Source of the DNA: Colwellia sp.
GTDB lineage: Bacteria > Pseudomonadota > Gammaproteobacteria > Enterobacterales > Alteromonadaceae
Assembly: GCA_013215465.1 (NCBI GenBank)
Contig: JABSOW010000014.1
Span: forward strand, 1-64,000
Direction of reading: 5' to 3'
DNA: 64,000 bases
The notes under the pieces were generated by a model, which saw only the letters and a program-made list of their open reading frames with translations, had not been told where the DNA came from and searched no databases. Both the position numbers and the translations under genes were made by a program. Position 1 is the first letter of the stretch. Each line of letters opens with the position of its first letter. Below are positions 36,180 through 45,406 of the stretch, one piece after another.

Positions 36180-36448
36180 CTCTCTACCCAATCGCTTCTC
36201 TATTTGTTTTTTTCCCCTCTCAGGGCTGAATAATGAAAGCAACTCAAAAGATCGTATGCCGTGAGAGATAATTGCTCTTGCGACCAGGCCTTTTTAATCG
36301 TGTTATACCTATTTTTAGGCTTTAATATCAGTGCTGTATTCGAAGCAGATATTGGCAGTTTATTTATTTTTGCACCACGATATACAGGTAATACTTCAGT
36401 GACAGTTGTTATTTTTTCAGTGAGTTAATGTTGTATTTTATAGTGGCA

Positions 36449-37021
36449 TTAAAAATAAATAATCATCTCTGCTGCTTCACAATGGCAATCATGCCCACAT
36501 AAAATACAGTTATAGCCTTGTTTGCTTTCTTCATTCCATTTATTTGGATGAGATTTTACTAGCGTGCCACCACAGTGAGTAAAATAGCCAACAGCACTAT
36601 TATTAGGGCTCTGCTTCCACAGATGAGCAACCCCAGCCAGTGCTCCTTGCTTTTGAGCAGCAGCGCTAGATAATTGTAATAGTTTTTTCCCTATCCCTAA
36701 GCCTCGATAGCTTTCATCAACAGTATTACATTTAAAGTAGCAGCATTTATCTTTGGGTACTTGCCATAGCTTAGGACTACACCATTGATCAGTTTGCCAA
36801 TGCTGTGCCGCAAAGGTGATGCGAAAGCCGACAAGCTTCTCGCTGTTACCTTTTTTGGAAAGTGCAACATAACCACAGTTGCTATCATTGCTAATACCAC
36901 GGGCTGCCCAATCAGTAAGCCTTGGTTGAGTTAAATAGCCATCACCATGTACTGCATTTGCAAGTTTGATTACTTGCTTGAAGTATTTTGGAGCTAACTT
37001 TTCATAGTGAACTGCTGACAT
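36449..37021 (-). CDS. GNAT-family N-acetyltransferase with Cys/His tail
   Basis: 190 residues. CNTVDESYRGLGIGKKLLQLS is motif A (RGLGIG, acetyl-CoA pyrophosphate loop) of the GNAT fold; N- and C-terminal halves follow the usual pattern. The last 25 residues hold CILCGHDCHCEA, four Cys and a His that could bind a metal, an addition not typical of GNATs. The substrate is unknown. Its start lies six bases after the large Ig-like gene on the same strand. Confidence 0.78.
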   Translation of the reverse strand: MSAVHYEKLAPKYFKQVIKLANAVHGDGYLTQPRLTDWAARGISNDSNCGYVALSKKGNSEKLVGFRITFAAQHWQTDQWCSPKLWQVPKDKCCYFKCNTVDESYRGLGIGKKLLQLSSAAAQKQGALAGVAHLWKQSPNNSAVGYFTHCGGTLVKSHPNKWNEESKQGYNCILCGHDCHCEAAEMIIYF

Positions 37022-37026
37022 GTGTT

Positions 37027-39480
37027 TTATAGCAGTTCCATGCTACGGTTTATACTAGTAATATAGCCACTTGGTGTAGTGATAGTAATGGTGAGAATTG
37101 CTATTTCAGGAGAACTGCCAGTCTCTTGTTTGACAGAAAAACTCATATGGCTAAAATCTGCTTGGTTATTATTTCCGACGGTAAAGCTAGTGTCTCCCTG
37201 TAAGCTGCCCGCACTAAGCGTAATGCTAACCGTTGTGCCAAAAGGCATGGTTTGCACGCTAGTGTCAGCAAAAGAAAAGTTAAACGCTTGACTGCCGCCA
37301 TTTGATATATCTGGTATATCAGCCAGCTGTAAACTAACACCCGTTAGTGAGCTTTGATAAATCACGCTGTCCTTATCATCACTGTTCGTTAGGGTAAACA
37401 CGGCGTCAGAACTAGCCATAACTAATACCATCGCTTTTCTGACATGAATGCTACGCATGTCTTCGATAGCACAAAGTCCTCCTTGGCATTGAGGACCATT
37501 GAACTTTTTGTCGGCATTACTAAAGTCTTCATTATTATTAAAATCGAGGAAGGTTTCACCGTTATCGTAAACACTATTCTCGTTATCGTCTCGCCACGCT
37601 TCAGACATATCTAAAAAGCCACTAGACTGTGCAGGGTAATTATCAAAACCTGAATCGATATTAAAATTAGTACTAGTAGCAATATCAATAATTGCTTCAC
37701 CATCAGCGGTATCAAAAATGTTATTGCCGTTGGTATCAAAGAATGTTTCATGTCCTAAAGCAGTTGCTAAAATAGTAACTCGATGATCTTCGACTCTTGG
37801 CTCGCTGCTTGTCCAAGTAACTGAGCAATTTCCATTGGTGGTTACACAACTTGGTTCTATAGTGCCGCCTTCAGTGGTAAAGTTAACCGTGGTGCCATCG
37901 GGAACAGGGTTATGAAAACTATCAGATAACGACACGGTAATGACAGACGTTGCATCAAATCTAGTATGTGCTTCAGGGTTTAGTACACTAGCAGAAATTG
38001 ACATTGAACGTTGGTCAGGTAAACCTGTGTTGATCGATAACAAGTCTGATTGGCTTTGTACCGTTACTGTTTCGTTATTAAAATCCATACTGGCAGAAGC
38101 AGTTACACGTACTGGTGTCGGCACTGTGCCAGCTGAAACTTGTGTGGTAACAAGTCCTTGGCTATTAGTAAAGCCAGATGTTCTACTTAAATTAATTCCA
38201 CCAACAGAAGTACTCAGGGTAAAGTTTACTTCTTGTTGAGCTAAGACATTGCCTAACTGACTCTTTACTTTAAAGGTTAACGTTGACGTTTCTTGCTTGT
38301 CTTGTCCGCCAGTGCCTTTTAGTACAATAGACGTTGGCTCTGCTGAGATAAACTCAATTGAGCCTAATTGCTCGCCACCAATAGTAATAGTTTCGTTGGC
38401 GGTATTGGTAATGTTATTCACCGAAACACTGGCCACTATGACATCGTCTGTACCTGTTACGCCAGCACAATCGATATCGGCAAAGGTTGAACTTGCTGTG
38501 CCATTAATGCTTAACACTGACTCATCAATACTAGCATTGCCGTTTTGCACACAATTTGAAGTGAAAGTAACTGGGATAGGAGTGGTAATTAAATTATTAT
38601 TTCCATCAACTAAATCAACACTTAACCCTAAGGTGCCACCAGCACTAATGTTTTTGTTTTCTATTGATAGTTCAATTTTTCCTTCAATAAAATTATCATT
38701 TTCGTCAAAATAACCTAAGCGTATATTACTTTCTATGGCTGCATCAGTTGAGAGTATTTGATAATTAAAGGTGTTGCTTATGTTTATATTGGTGTTTTTA
38801 TCAACGACATAACTACTGGTTAAAACACCCGCACCAATAGTACTATCGCCACTACTTAAGTTAACGCTGGCAACACCTTGGCTGTTAGTTAACGCGCTAG
38901 TGGTGCTAAATGTGCCGATATCAGCAGTAAAGGTGATGATTTTGTTAGCAACACCTTGACCATCAGTATCTGTTAAGGTGCTGGTTATTTGTACTTCTTC
39001 AGTTGTTTTGAATTGGTTTACTGACTCGCTATCTAAGGTCATCACAGTAGTCAAGTTTGGTGTAGCATCAGCTGCATCAGACTCAATAAATTCGTAATCA
39101 ATGCCTTGGGAACTGATTTCTCCAACGTTAGCTATAGCAGTGCCCGCACCTAAAGAGAGCGAATTGTTAGTGATATAAACAATGGCTAAACCGTTACTAT
39201 CAGTGAGCTTTGATGTCAGAGATAAAGTGCCAATAGGTGCAGAAAAACTCACCGCTTTATTTGTTACTAGCGCTCTATTCTTATCATATACTTTGGCTTG
39301 CATAGTAATAACTTCATTTTTTGCAAAGCTTTGTTTAAGATTGCCTTCACTATCCAAAAGTAAGAGTTCAATAGTCGCTACAACGTAAGGTTTTTTTTGA
39401 GTGTTATCTTCGTTGTGACCATTACAGCTGATAAGTAAAAGTGCAAAAAATGAAGTAAGTACAAGATAAAGCTTTTTCAT
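37027..39480 (-). CDS. large Ig-like-repeat surface lipoprotein (Big_1/invasin-like)
   Basis: 817 residues beginning MKKLYLVLTSFFALLLISC, a lipoprotein signal with Cys19. Several bacterial Ig-like domain 1 (invasin/intimin-type) repeats follow: VSFSAPIGTLSLTSKLTDSNG, ITFTADIGTFSTTSALTNSQG, VNFTLSTSVGGINLSRTSG and VNFTTEGGTIEPSCVT, each ending in a G-AxVxxxS-type strand. EF-hand-like loops DTNGNNIFDTADGE and DDNENSVYDNGETFLDFNNN near 570-630 suggest Ca2+. Probably an outer-membrane-anchored adhesin-type protein. Convergent or overlapping partners are not seen. Confidence 0.82.
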   Translation of the reverse strand: MKKLYLVLTSFFALLLISCNGHNEDNTQKKPYVVATIELLLLDSEGNLKQSFAKNEVITMQAKVYDKNRALVTNKAVSFSAPIGTLSLTSKLTDSNGLAIVYITNNSLSLGAGTAIANVGEISSQGIDYEFIESDAADATPNLTTVMTLDSESVNQFKTTEEVQITSTLTDTDGQGVANKIITFTADIGTFSTTSALTNSQGVASVNLSSGDSTIGAGVLTSSYVVDKNTNINISNTFNYQILSTDAAIESNIRLGYFDENDNFIEGKIELSIENKNISAGGTLGLSVDLVDGNNNLITTPIPVTFTSNCVQNGNASIDESVLSINGTASSTFADIDCAGVTGTDDVIVASVSVNNITNTANETITIGGEQLGSIEFISAEPTSIVLKGTGGQDKQETSTLTFKVKSQLGNVLAQQEVNFTLSTSVGGINLSRTSGFTNSQGLVTTQVSAGTVPTPVRVTASASMDFNNETVTVQSQSDLLSINTGLPDQRSMSISASVLNPEAHTRFDATSVITVSLSDSFHNPVPDGTTVNFTTEGGTIEPSCVTTNGNCSVTWTSSEPRVEDHRVTILATALGHETFFDTNGNNIFDTADGEAIIDIATSTNFNIDSGFDNYPAQSSGFLDMSEAWRDDNENSVYDNGETFLDFNNNEDFSNADKKFNGPQCQGGLCAIEDMRSIHVRKAMVLVMASSDAVFTLTNSDDKDSVIYQSSLTGVSLQLADIPDISNGGSQAFNFSFADTSVQTMPFGTTVSITLSAGSLQGDTSFTVGNNNQADFSHMSFSVKQETGSSPEIAILTITITTPSGYITSINRSMELL

Positions 39481-39662
39481 TCTTTAATTTCCTAGATAAA
39501 AGTAAGAGAGAAAATTCTTTAGTAAGAATAAAGACATATAAAATAAAAGTCTATGGAACCAGTGAATAAAGTGAAAAAATGTACAATCCAGCGCTAGATA
39601 ATTTACCTAACTTTGTGATTGATAATTATTGGGTAGATTTTTTGATGCTAATAATAAAAATA

Positions 39663-40625
39663 TCAGCTAGAGAGATCGAGTCTATTTAGCTGTTCACCAT
39701 TTTTATAAGCAGAGATATTGTCACTTAATAAATCAATTAGTCGTTGCTGCGCTTCACTACTTGCCCAAGCAATATGGGCGGTAATTTTTAAGTTAGCTAG
39801 GTTAGCATTTAGCAAGGGATGATCAGCAGGTGGAGGCTCTTGCTCTAATACATCCAATACGGCATAGGCTATTTTCTTCGTTGTCAATGCAAGCAATAAA
39901 TCAGCGCTATTAACTAATGCACCACGCGCGGTATTGATTAGCATTGCTGTTGGTTTCATTTTAGCGAGAATATTACTATTAATTAAGTTTTCAGTGTCCT
40001 TGGTTTGCGGGCAATGTAAACTGAGAATGTCAGCTTGGCTGATGACTTGCTCAAAGCTAAGCCGCCCTTGACGAATTTCAGTACTATTAACACGTTCACT
40101 GATTAAAATCTTCATACCAAAGGCCTCGGCGAGTTTGATAACCGCTTGAGCTAAGTTGCCATAGCCAATAATGCCTAAGGTTTTTCCGGCTAGCTCGGTG
40201 ATGGCATTACCGTGATAACAAAAAGTATCACTTGTTTGCCAATTACCTTGCTCAGTATTGGCGTTGTGATGACAAGTTTGCTGATAGTATTCTAATATTT
40301 GCGCCAGTACATATTGCGCGACAGATTGCCCGGCATAGCCGCTAACATTGGTTACGGCTATACCTAACCTTGCTGCTGCACTAATATCAACATTATTGTA
40401 ACCAGTAGCGGCAATACAAATGAGTTTTAATGTCGGCAGTTTGGCTAATATCTCGGCAGTTAATACCACCTTATTGGTGATCAGCAACTCTACATTTTTA
40501 CAGCGTGCAAGTATCTGCTCAGGGCTGGTATTTCCATAACAACTAAATTCACTTACCTGTTGCTCAATGGCGGTAAAAGAGATAGTTGAGCTAAAGGTTT
40601 TACTGTCTAAAAATACCGCTTTCAT
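39663..40625 (-). CDS. D-2-hydroxyacid dehydrogenase (HprA-like)
   Basis: NAD-dependent 2-hydroxyacid dehydrogenase. The start is ATG 40625 (MKAVFLDS) rather than an upstream codon, because GTGGAA is positioned before it. GIIGYGNLAQAVIKLAEAFGM is the Rossmann loop, INTARGALVNSADLL the catalytic Arg block, and ITAHIAWASSEAQ the His block with catalytic His. 320 residues. Closest by pattern to glycerate/hydroxypyruvate-type reductases; the exact substrate is not known. Confidence 0.87.
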   Translation of the reverse strand: MKAVFLDSKTFSSTISFTAIEQQVSEFSCYGNTSPEQILARCKNVELLITNKVVLTAEILAKLPTLKLICIAATGYNNVDISAAARLGIAVTNVSGYAGQSVAQYVLAQILEYYQQTCHHNANTEQGNWQTSDTFCYHGNAITELAGKTLGIIGYGNLAQAVIKLAEAFGMKILISERVNSTEIRQGRLSFEQVISQADILSLHCPQTKDTENLINSNILAKMKPTAMLINTARGALVNSADLLLALTTKKIAYAVLDVLEQEPPPADHPLLNANLANLKITAHIAWASSEAQQRLIDLLSDNISAYKNGEQLNRLDLSS

Positions 40626-40678
40626 TGTTAATATTTCCACTATGATTTTGCGAATTAATATGCCTTTTTCAAAACGTA

Positions 40679-41884
40679 CTATCCAGGTCTACCGTCTTTT
40701 CTCGCACTCATTAGCATTGGCGCATAGGTAATAACAAATATGCCAAAAGCGAATAACCAAAAGGTACCACTAATATCGATAAATAATAATGTTTTTTCTG
40801 GTAGTAGCCAAGGGCCAAAAGCGCGAATTAATGCCGCTAAGACAATAAAAATATAAGCAGCGGTCATTGCTTTAGGTGGGGATAATGGCCGCCCAGTATG
40901 ACCTAAAGAAACACGTGAAATCATCGCTAAAATCAAGCCACCCATGCCGCCCACGGTTAATAAATGCCACATATGGTTGCTGGGGATTTCAGGAATTAAG
41001 TAGCTAGCGCCCAAAATAATCAAACCATAAGCGATAAATTTAATGGCAAGATGGATAGACCATAGTAGTGGTACGCGAATGGTTATCCAAGGGCGCCATC
41101 TTAACCAACGCATGGTTTGAAATATGCCGGCAATAATTAAAATGATACCAAAAAATTGTGGAGAAAAACCAATCATAGGCGTCATCATTAATGAAAACAT
41201 AACGATGGCTAGACTGCCATTGGTTGCTTTGTCTAACCAAGGTAATGGTGTTACTTTACTGGTTTTAGTGCCATTTGCAGTAAACATTGGCGTTACTCGT
41301 CCGGCCATCACCGACATTAATAACGTTACTAACATAACCCCAGTATATCCGGCAAAGGCAACATTAAACGTTTCTGGAAAATAGATAGCTAAATGCATTT
41401 CTATATTAGCTATCGTGAAGAGCAACAATAGCGGCACAAAGAATAAATTACGGTATTGTTTAATGGCAATAAGTGGCTTAGCTAAGACATAAGCCACTAC
41501 AGGTAAAAAGCTTAAGTCTATTATTGTCGCTAGGGTTTCGGAGAATATATTCGGCATCAATAATGCTATGCGCCCAGCTAACCAGAGTAAAAATAATACT
41601 AGTAGCATAGTACCTTGAGCGCCGCGTACGCCGGTCCAGTTTTGTACCGCCGTTAGTAAAAACCCAGCAATAATGGCGCCACCAAAGCCAAAAATCATTT
41701 CATGAATATGCCACCAATAACCACCACCTAATGGTGATAGGTTAATCGCGCCTTTGTACATTAATAGCCAAAGGATAATAGCGACCATACTGAAAATTGC
41801 GCCACTGAGAAAAAAGGGACGAAATCCTAATCGTAATAAGGGAGTGATGTTTTGCTCTTTTTCTAAATCAGTAATTTGCATCAT
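40679..41884 (-). CDS. nnrS: NnrS family haem-copper membrane protein
   Basis: 401 residues with about 12 transmembrane segments. LLRLGFRPFFLSGAIFS and GGGYWWHIHEMIFGFGGAIIAGFLLTAVQNWTG are the conserved NnrS blocks, with histidines that bind haem/copper. NnrS protects cells against nitric oxide and thiocyanate-type nitrosative stress. In many bacteria it is regulated by NsrR/FNR; no full operator was found in the upstream 240 bases. Confidence 0.93.
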   Translation of the reverse strand: MMQITDLEKEQNITPLLRLGFRPFFLSGAIFSMVAIILWLLMYKGAINLSPLGGGYWWHIHEMIFGFGGAIIAGFLLTAVQNWTGVRGAQGTMLLVLFLLWLAGRIALLMPNIFSETLATIIDLSFLPVVAYVLAKPLIAIKQYRNLFFVPLLLLFTIANIEMHLAIYFPETFNVAFAGYTGVMLVTLLMSVMAGRVTPMFTANGTKTSKVTPLPWLDKATNGSLAIVMFSLMMTPMIGFSPQFFGIILIIAGIFQTMRWLRWRPWITIRVPLLWSIHLAIKFIAYGLIILGASYLIPEIPSNHMWHLLTVGGMGGLILAMISRVSLGHTGRPLSPPKAMTAAYIFIVLAALIRAFGPWLLPEKTLLFIDISGTFWLFAFGIFVITYAPMLMSARKDGRPG

Positions 41885-42131
41885 TGGTATCTTCTTTACC
41901 TAAAAATATTAACTCGTCCATTGTAATGAATCCTTTGCTAACTTTCCTGAATTAGATCAATAAATACTGACATAATATTCTTATATACGATCAAATACCC
42001 AATACGCACGACAGGTGTTTGGTTAAATGATTTCATTATTGGAGAAGTGTTATTAATATAATGTTACTTCACCTTAAGATACACTAACTAAATTATGGCT
42101 AAAATGCTTGTTTAGTGAGTAAGTTAAGTTT

Positions 42132-42272
42132 ATGAAAAAAGCACCGTTAATGAATAAACTCCAACAGTGGTGGCATACCGATTGCCCGTTTTGTAAGAAG
42201 GCTCGGTTGCTTTTGTTCTGGCTTGTACTAATGTTAGTAATAGATTATTTATGGTTTCATCTACTTTTCTAA
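42132..42272 (+). CDS. 46-residue membrane protein with CPFC motif
   Basis: This small frame (ATG 42132) reads MKKAPLMNKLQQWWHTDCPF then CKKARLLLFWLVLMLVIDYL to FHLLF. It has a basic/aromatic N-terminus, a CPFC motif (CxxC) at 18-21 and one transmembrane helix at the end. It is 13 bases before iscX, on the same strand and probably in one transcript. Family unknown; the CxxC could bind Fe-S, zinc or act in thiol chemistry. Its nnrS neighbour is divergent. Confidence 0.6.
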   Translation: MKKAPLMNKLQQWWHTDCPFCKKARLLLFWLVLMLVIDYLWFHLLF

Positions 42273-42285
42273 ATAGGACTATTGT

Positions 42286-42495
42286 ATGGCATTAGAGGGC
42301 TTAACATGGCTTGATTCCTTAGAAATTGCGCTTGATTTAATGGCGCAACACCCTGAGGTTGATCCATTAACTTTACATTTTACTGAACTCAGGGAATGGG
42401 TACTCGAGCTTGAACGTTTTAATGATGATCCTAAACATTGTGGTGAGCGTGTGCTTGAGGCTATTCAATTAGCATGGATTAGCGAAATAGATTAA
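42286..42495 (+). CDS. iscX: IscX (YfhJ) Fe-S assembly protein
   Basis: 69 residues with the family's LTWLDSLEIALDLMAQHPEVDP, FTELREWVLELERFNDDP and C-terminal ILEAIQLAW patterns. IscX binds IscS and tunes iron supply in Fe-S cluster assembly; in E. coli it is the last gene of the isc operon. Here no isc genes are nearby, and its partner is the CPFC membrane micro-protein. Confidence 0.9.
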   Translation: MALEGLTWLDSLEIALDLMAQHPEVDPLTLHFTELREWVLELERFNDDPKHCGERVLEAIQLAWISEID

Positions 42496-42606
42496 AACTT
42501 GCTCTTTGCTGCTTGGTACATTTAATCTATACTCTGCCACCGTATCAATTAAATAAATTTTGATTATTCATGTAATTAATAACACAACACTAAAAGCAGC
42601 AATAAA

Positions 42607-44295
42607 ATGACTCAAAGCAAGCGTCCTCTCTATATATCCTATTCGGGTCCTACATTATTAGAAACACCATTATTAAACAAAGGCAGTGCTTTTGATGAAA
42701 ATGAACGAGTTTGTTTTAACTTAACCGGATTATTACCACCAAGATTTGAAACTATAGATGAGCAAGTCGCTCGAGCATATCGTCAGTACAGTTGTTTTCA
42801 TACCAATATTAATAAACATATCTACCTCAGAGCCATTCACGATAATAACGAAACATTGTTTTTTAAACTTATACAAGCGCACTTAGCTGAAATGATGCCT
42901 ATTATTTATACGCCAACGGTTGGTGATGCCTGTGAACAGTTCTCAGACATTTATCGCAGTTCACGTGGCTTTTTTATTGCTTATGAAAATAGACATCAAA
43001 TAGATGATATTTTACGTAATGCAACTAAAAATAAAGTGAAAGTCATTGTGGTGACTGATGGCGAGCGTGTTTTAGGCTTGGGAGATCAAGGTATTGGTGG
43101 TATGGGCATTCCTATTGGTAAATTGTCTTTATACACTGCTTGCGGTGGCATTAGTCCCGCTTATACCTTACCCGTGATGCTCGATGTTGGCACCAACAAT
43201 CAAAAATTATTAGACGATCCTATGTATATGGGGGCGCGTCATAAACGTATTGGGCAAGCTGAGTATGATGAGTTTCTTGAATTATTTATCCGCGCTATAA
43301 AACGTCGTTGGCCTCATGTTATGTTGCAGTTTGAAGATTTTGCACAACCAAATGCCATGCCTCTTTTAACAAAATATCGTGATGAAATATGTTGTTTTAA
43401 TGATGATATACAAGGTACGGCTGCTGTTACGGTTGGTACTTTGCTGGCGGCTAGCCGTAGTAAAGGAGTTAAATTATCACAATTGAAAGTTGCCTTTGTT
43501 GGTGCTGGCTCTGCTGGTTGTGGTATCGCTGAGCAAATAATCAGCCAAATGACTAGCGAGGGACTTACGCCATTACAAGCGCGTAGCCAAGTATTTATGA
43601 TAGATCGCTTTGGTTTACTAACTCAAGGGATGGAAGGCTTAAGAGATTTCCAACAAAAACTAGTACAAAATAAACTCGCTTTAAAATCGTGGGACATTGA
43701 GGAGGAATATGCATCACTGTTAGAGGTTATGCATGGCGCTAAACCTGATATTCTTATTGGCGTTTCAGGTCAGGCTGGGATCTTTACTGAAGAGGTTATT
43801 AAAGCAATGAAACAACATTGTACTAAGCCAATTATCCTTCCATTAAGTAACCCTTCAAGACAAGTTGAAGCGACGCCAAATCAAGTCATTAATTGGACTG
43901 AAGGTAACGTGATCATTGCCACAGGTAGCCCATTTGAACCAGTGGTATACCAAGGTAAAAAGTTTCCTATTGCTCAGTGTAATAACAGTTATATTTTCCC
44001 TGGTATTGGTCTTGGTGTTATTTCCGCTAACATTAAACGTATTACTGATAAAATGTTGCAAGTTGCCAGTGAAACGTTGGCGGCAGCATCACCTTTAGCG
44101 ATCAGTGGTAAGGGTGAATTATTACCACCTTTAACCGGCATAGCACAGCTAAGTAAAGATATTGCTTTTGCTATTGCTAAAGTCGCTTATGAGCAAGATT
44201 TAGCATTAGAGCTAACGGATGATGAGTTGCTAGCAAAAATTGAGGGCAATTTTTGGCAACCGGAATATCGTCAATATCGTAGAACGAGTTTGTAA
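42607..44295 (+). CDS. maeA: NAD-dependent malic enzyme
   Basis: Oxidative decarboxylation of malate to pyruvate. [33 protein letters not shown] (substrate/metal region), [12 protein letters not shown] and [13 protein letters not shown] (NAD loop) are diagnostic. 562 residues, as in the E. coli ScfA/MaeA type (565). Monocistronic by appearance; a MITE-like repeat follows. Confidence 0.96.
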   Translation: MTQSKRPLYISYSGPTLLETPLLNKGSAFDENERVCFNLTGLLPPRFETIDEQVARAYRQYSCFHTNINKHIYLRAIHDNNETLFFKLIQAHLAEMMPIIYTPTVGDACEQFSDIYRSSRGFFIAYENRHQIDDILRNATKNKVKVIVVTDGERVLGLGDQGIGGMGIPIGKLSLYTACGGISPAYTLPVMLDVGTNNQKLLDDPMYMGARHKRIGQAEYDEFLELFIRAIKRRWPHVMLQFEDFAQPNAMPLLTKYRDEICCFNDDIQGTAAVTVGTLLAASRSKGVKLSQLKVAFVGAGSAGCGIAEQIISQMTSEGLTPLQARSQVFMIDRFGLLTQGMEGLRDFQQKLVQNKLALKSWDIEEEYASLLEVMHGAKPDILIGVSGQAGIFTEEVIKAMKQHCTKPIILPLSNPSRQVEATPNQVINWTEGNVIIATGSPFEPVVYQGKKFPIAQCNNSYIFPGIGLGVISANIKRITDKMLQVASETLAAASPLAISGKGELLPPLTGIAQLSKDIAFAIAKVAYEQDLALELTDDELLAKIEGNFWQPEYRQYRRTSL

Positions 44296-44391
44296 TAGAT
44301 AGTATTTATTTAACCTCAACTCTGTTTAAGGGAGCTGAGGTGAAGGAGTAAACGACAGAAAAATAGAGATTATATTGCTCCTTAGTTTGTC

Positions 44392-44660
44392 TTATACCAA
44401 TTGAAGTAATGAATTGATCATTCAGCGAGAATTAAAAGGTGTAGAGGCAAGGCATTGATTGAAGAGAATGGTTATTCCATTGTCAAAATCAATAACGCAG
44501 CATATACACCTTTTAAACTCGCCCTTGGGAGCTTGTCAAGTAAGTGATAACGTCATAAATTTGTTTGATATAGAACGGCTATATACGCAAAAATTTTACT
44601 TGTTCTAACTTCCCTGACACAGCTCTGAATTGACTCATTCATTATTTCATTTGGTCTTAA
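44392..44660. repeat. MITE-like element, 269 bases, between convergent genes
   Basis: Left end TTATACCAATTGAAGTAATG matches the reverse complement of the right end (TTAAGACCAAATGAAATAATG) over about 28 imperfect bases. Inside are a perfect 12-bp inverted repeat TTAAAAGGTGTA (44432-44443) / TACACCTTTTAA (44505-44516), a near-inverted GCATTGATT/AATCAATAACGC, and a small AATGG..CCATT hairpin. No reading frame. Typical of a dispersed folded repeat in marine Alteromonadales; it may also act as a terminator for maeA and the response regulator. Confidence 0.7.
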
Positions 44661-44682
44661 TATACTTTGACCGCAATATGGT

Positions 44683-45384
44683 TTACTGCCAGGTGACTTC
44701 CAAGGTAAAAATGTAACCAGCACCGTAAACTGTCTTGATTATTTTTGGGTTTTTATGGTCTTGTTCTATTTTCTTTCTTAATCTCGACATTCTGACGTCA
44801 ATACTGCGGTCAAACGACGTTGCATCTGCGCTTAGTAAGCGCTCTCGTGATAATATTTGTCTAGGAGCATTAAGTAATATCATCAGTATTTCAGTTTCAG
44901 CGGCGCTTAGCATAAAGCTATCACCCTTGCTATTGGCCAAAGTGAGTGTTGATTGTTCAAATGTCCAATCGCCAAAGATGGCAATACGCAGTGTTGTCAT
45001 AGGTAATTCATTGATCACAAGGCGGCGAATAATACTTTTTACCCGAGCAACGAGTTCTCGCGGATCGAAAGGTTTGCCAATATAATCATCAGCACCTAGC
45101 TCTAGCCCCAGTACTTTATCGGGTAAGCTATCTCGACCAGATAAAATAATAATGCCAATTTTTTTCTCATCGTAAAGTTTTTTCACTAATGATAAACCAT
45201 CCATATCAGGCAAGCCAAGATCAATAATACAAAGAGAGGGCAGCTGTTTTTTAATTGCCAATAAGGCTGCTTCGCCGGTAGTGAACGCTTGCGTACTAAA
45301 GTTATAGCGCTCAAGCTCTTGGCATACTAACTGACATATTTCAGGTTCATCATCGATAACGTAAATTAAAGGTTTAGTATTCAC
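44683..45384 (-). CDS. OmpR/PhoB-type response regulator
   Basis: 233 residues from the GTG start at 45384 (MNTKPLIYVIDDEPEI), preceded by GAGG; an upstream ATG would overlap the kinase gene. Receiver domain with DDE, phospho-Asp55 in IIDLGLPDMDG, and K in GKPFDP. The C-terminal winged-helix DNA-binding domain (~130-230) carries LSAAETEILMILLNAP and SIDVRMSRLRKKIEQD. It starts 22 bases after the kinase stop codon. The regulon is unknown. Confidence 0.9.
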   Translation of the reverse strand: MNTKPLIYVIDDEPEICQLVCQELERYNFSTQAFTTGEAALLAIKKQLPSLCIIDLGLPDMDGLSLVKKLYDEKKIGIIILSGRDSLPDKVLGLELGADDYIGKPFDPRELVARVKSIIRRLVINELPMTTLRIAIFGDWTFEQSTLTLANSKGDSFMLSAAETEILMILLNAPRQILSRERLLSADATSFDRSIDVRMSRLRKKIEQDHKNPKIIKTVYGAGYIFTLEVTWQ

Positions 45385-45406
45385 AAGTGTTATCGCCTCG
45401 ATTTTT

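Noticed and set aside
36290..36427. Open frame (ISAVFEADIGSLFIFAPRYTG) between ung and the GNAT gene
   Set aside because: No start codon or recognised family; possibly a gene remnant but not supportable.
42070..42085. AAGATACA half-site as NsrR operator before nnrS/iscX
   Set aside because: Only one half of the palindrome is present; too weak to call.
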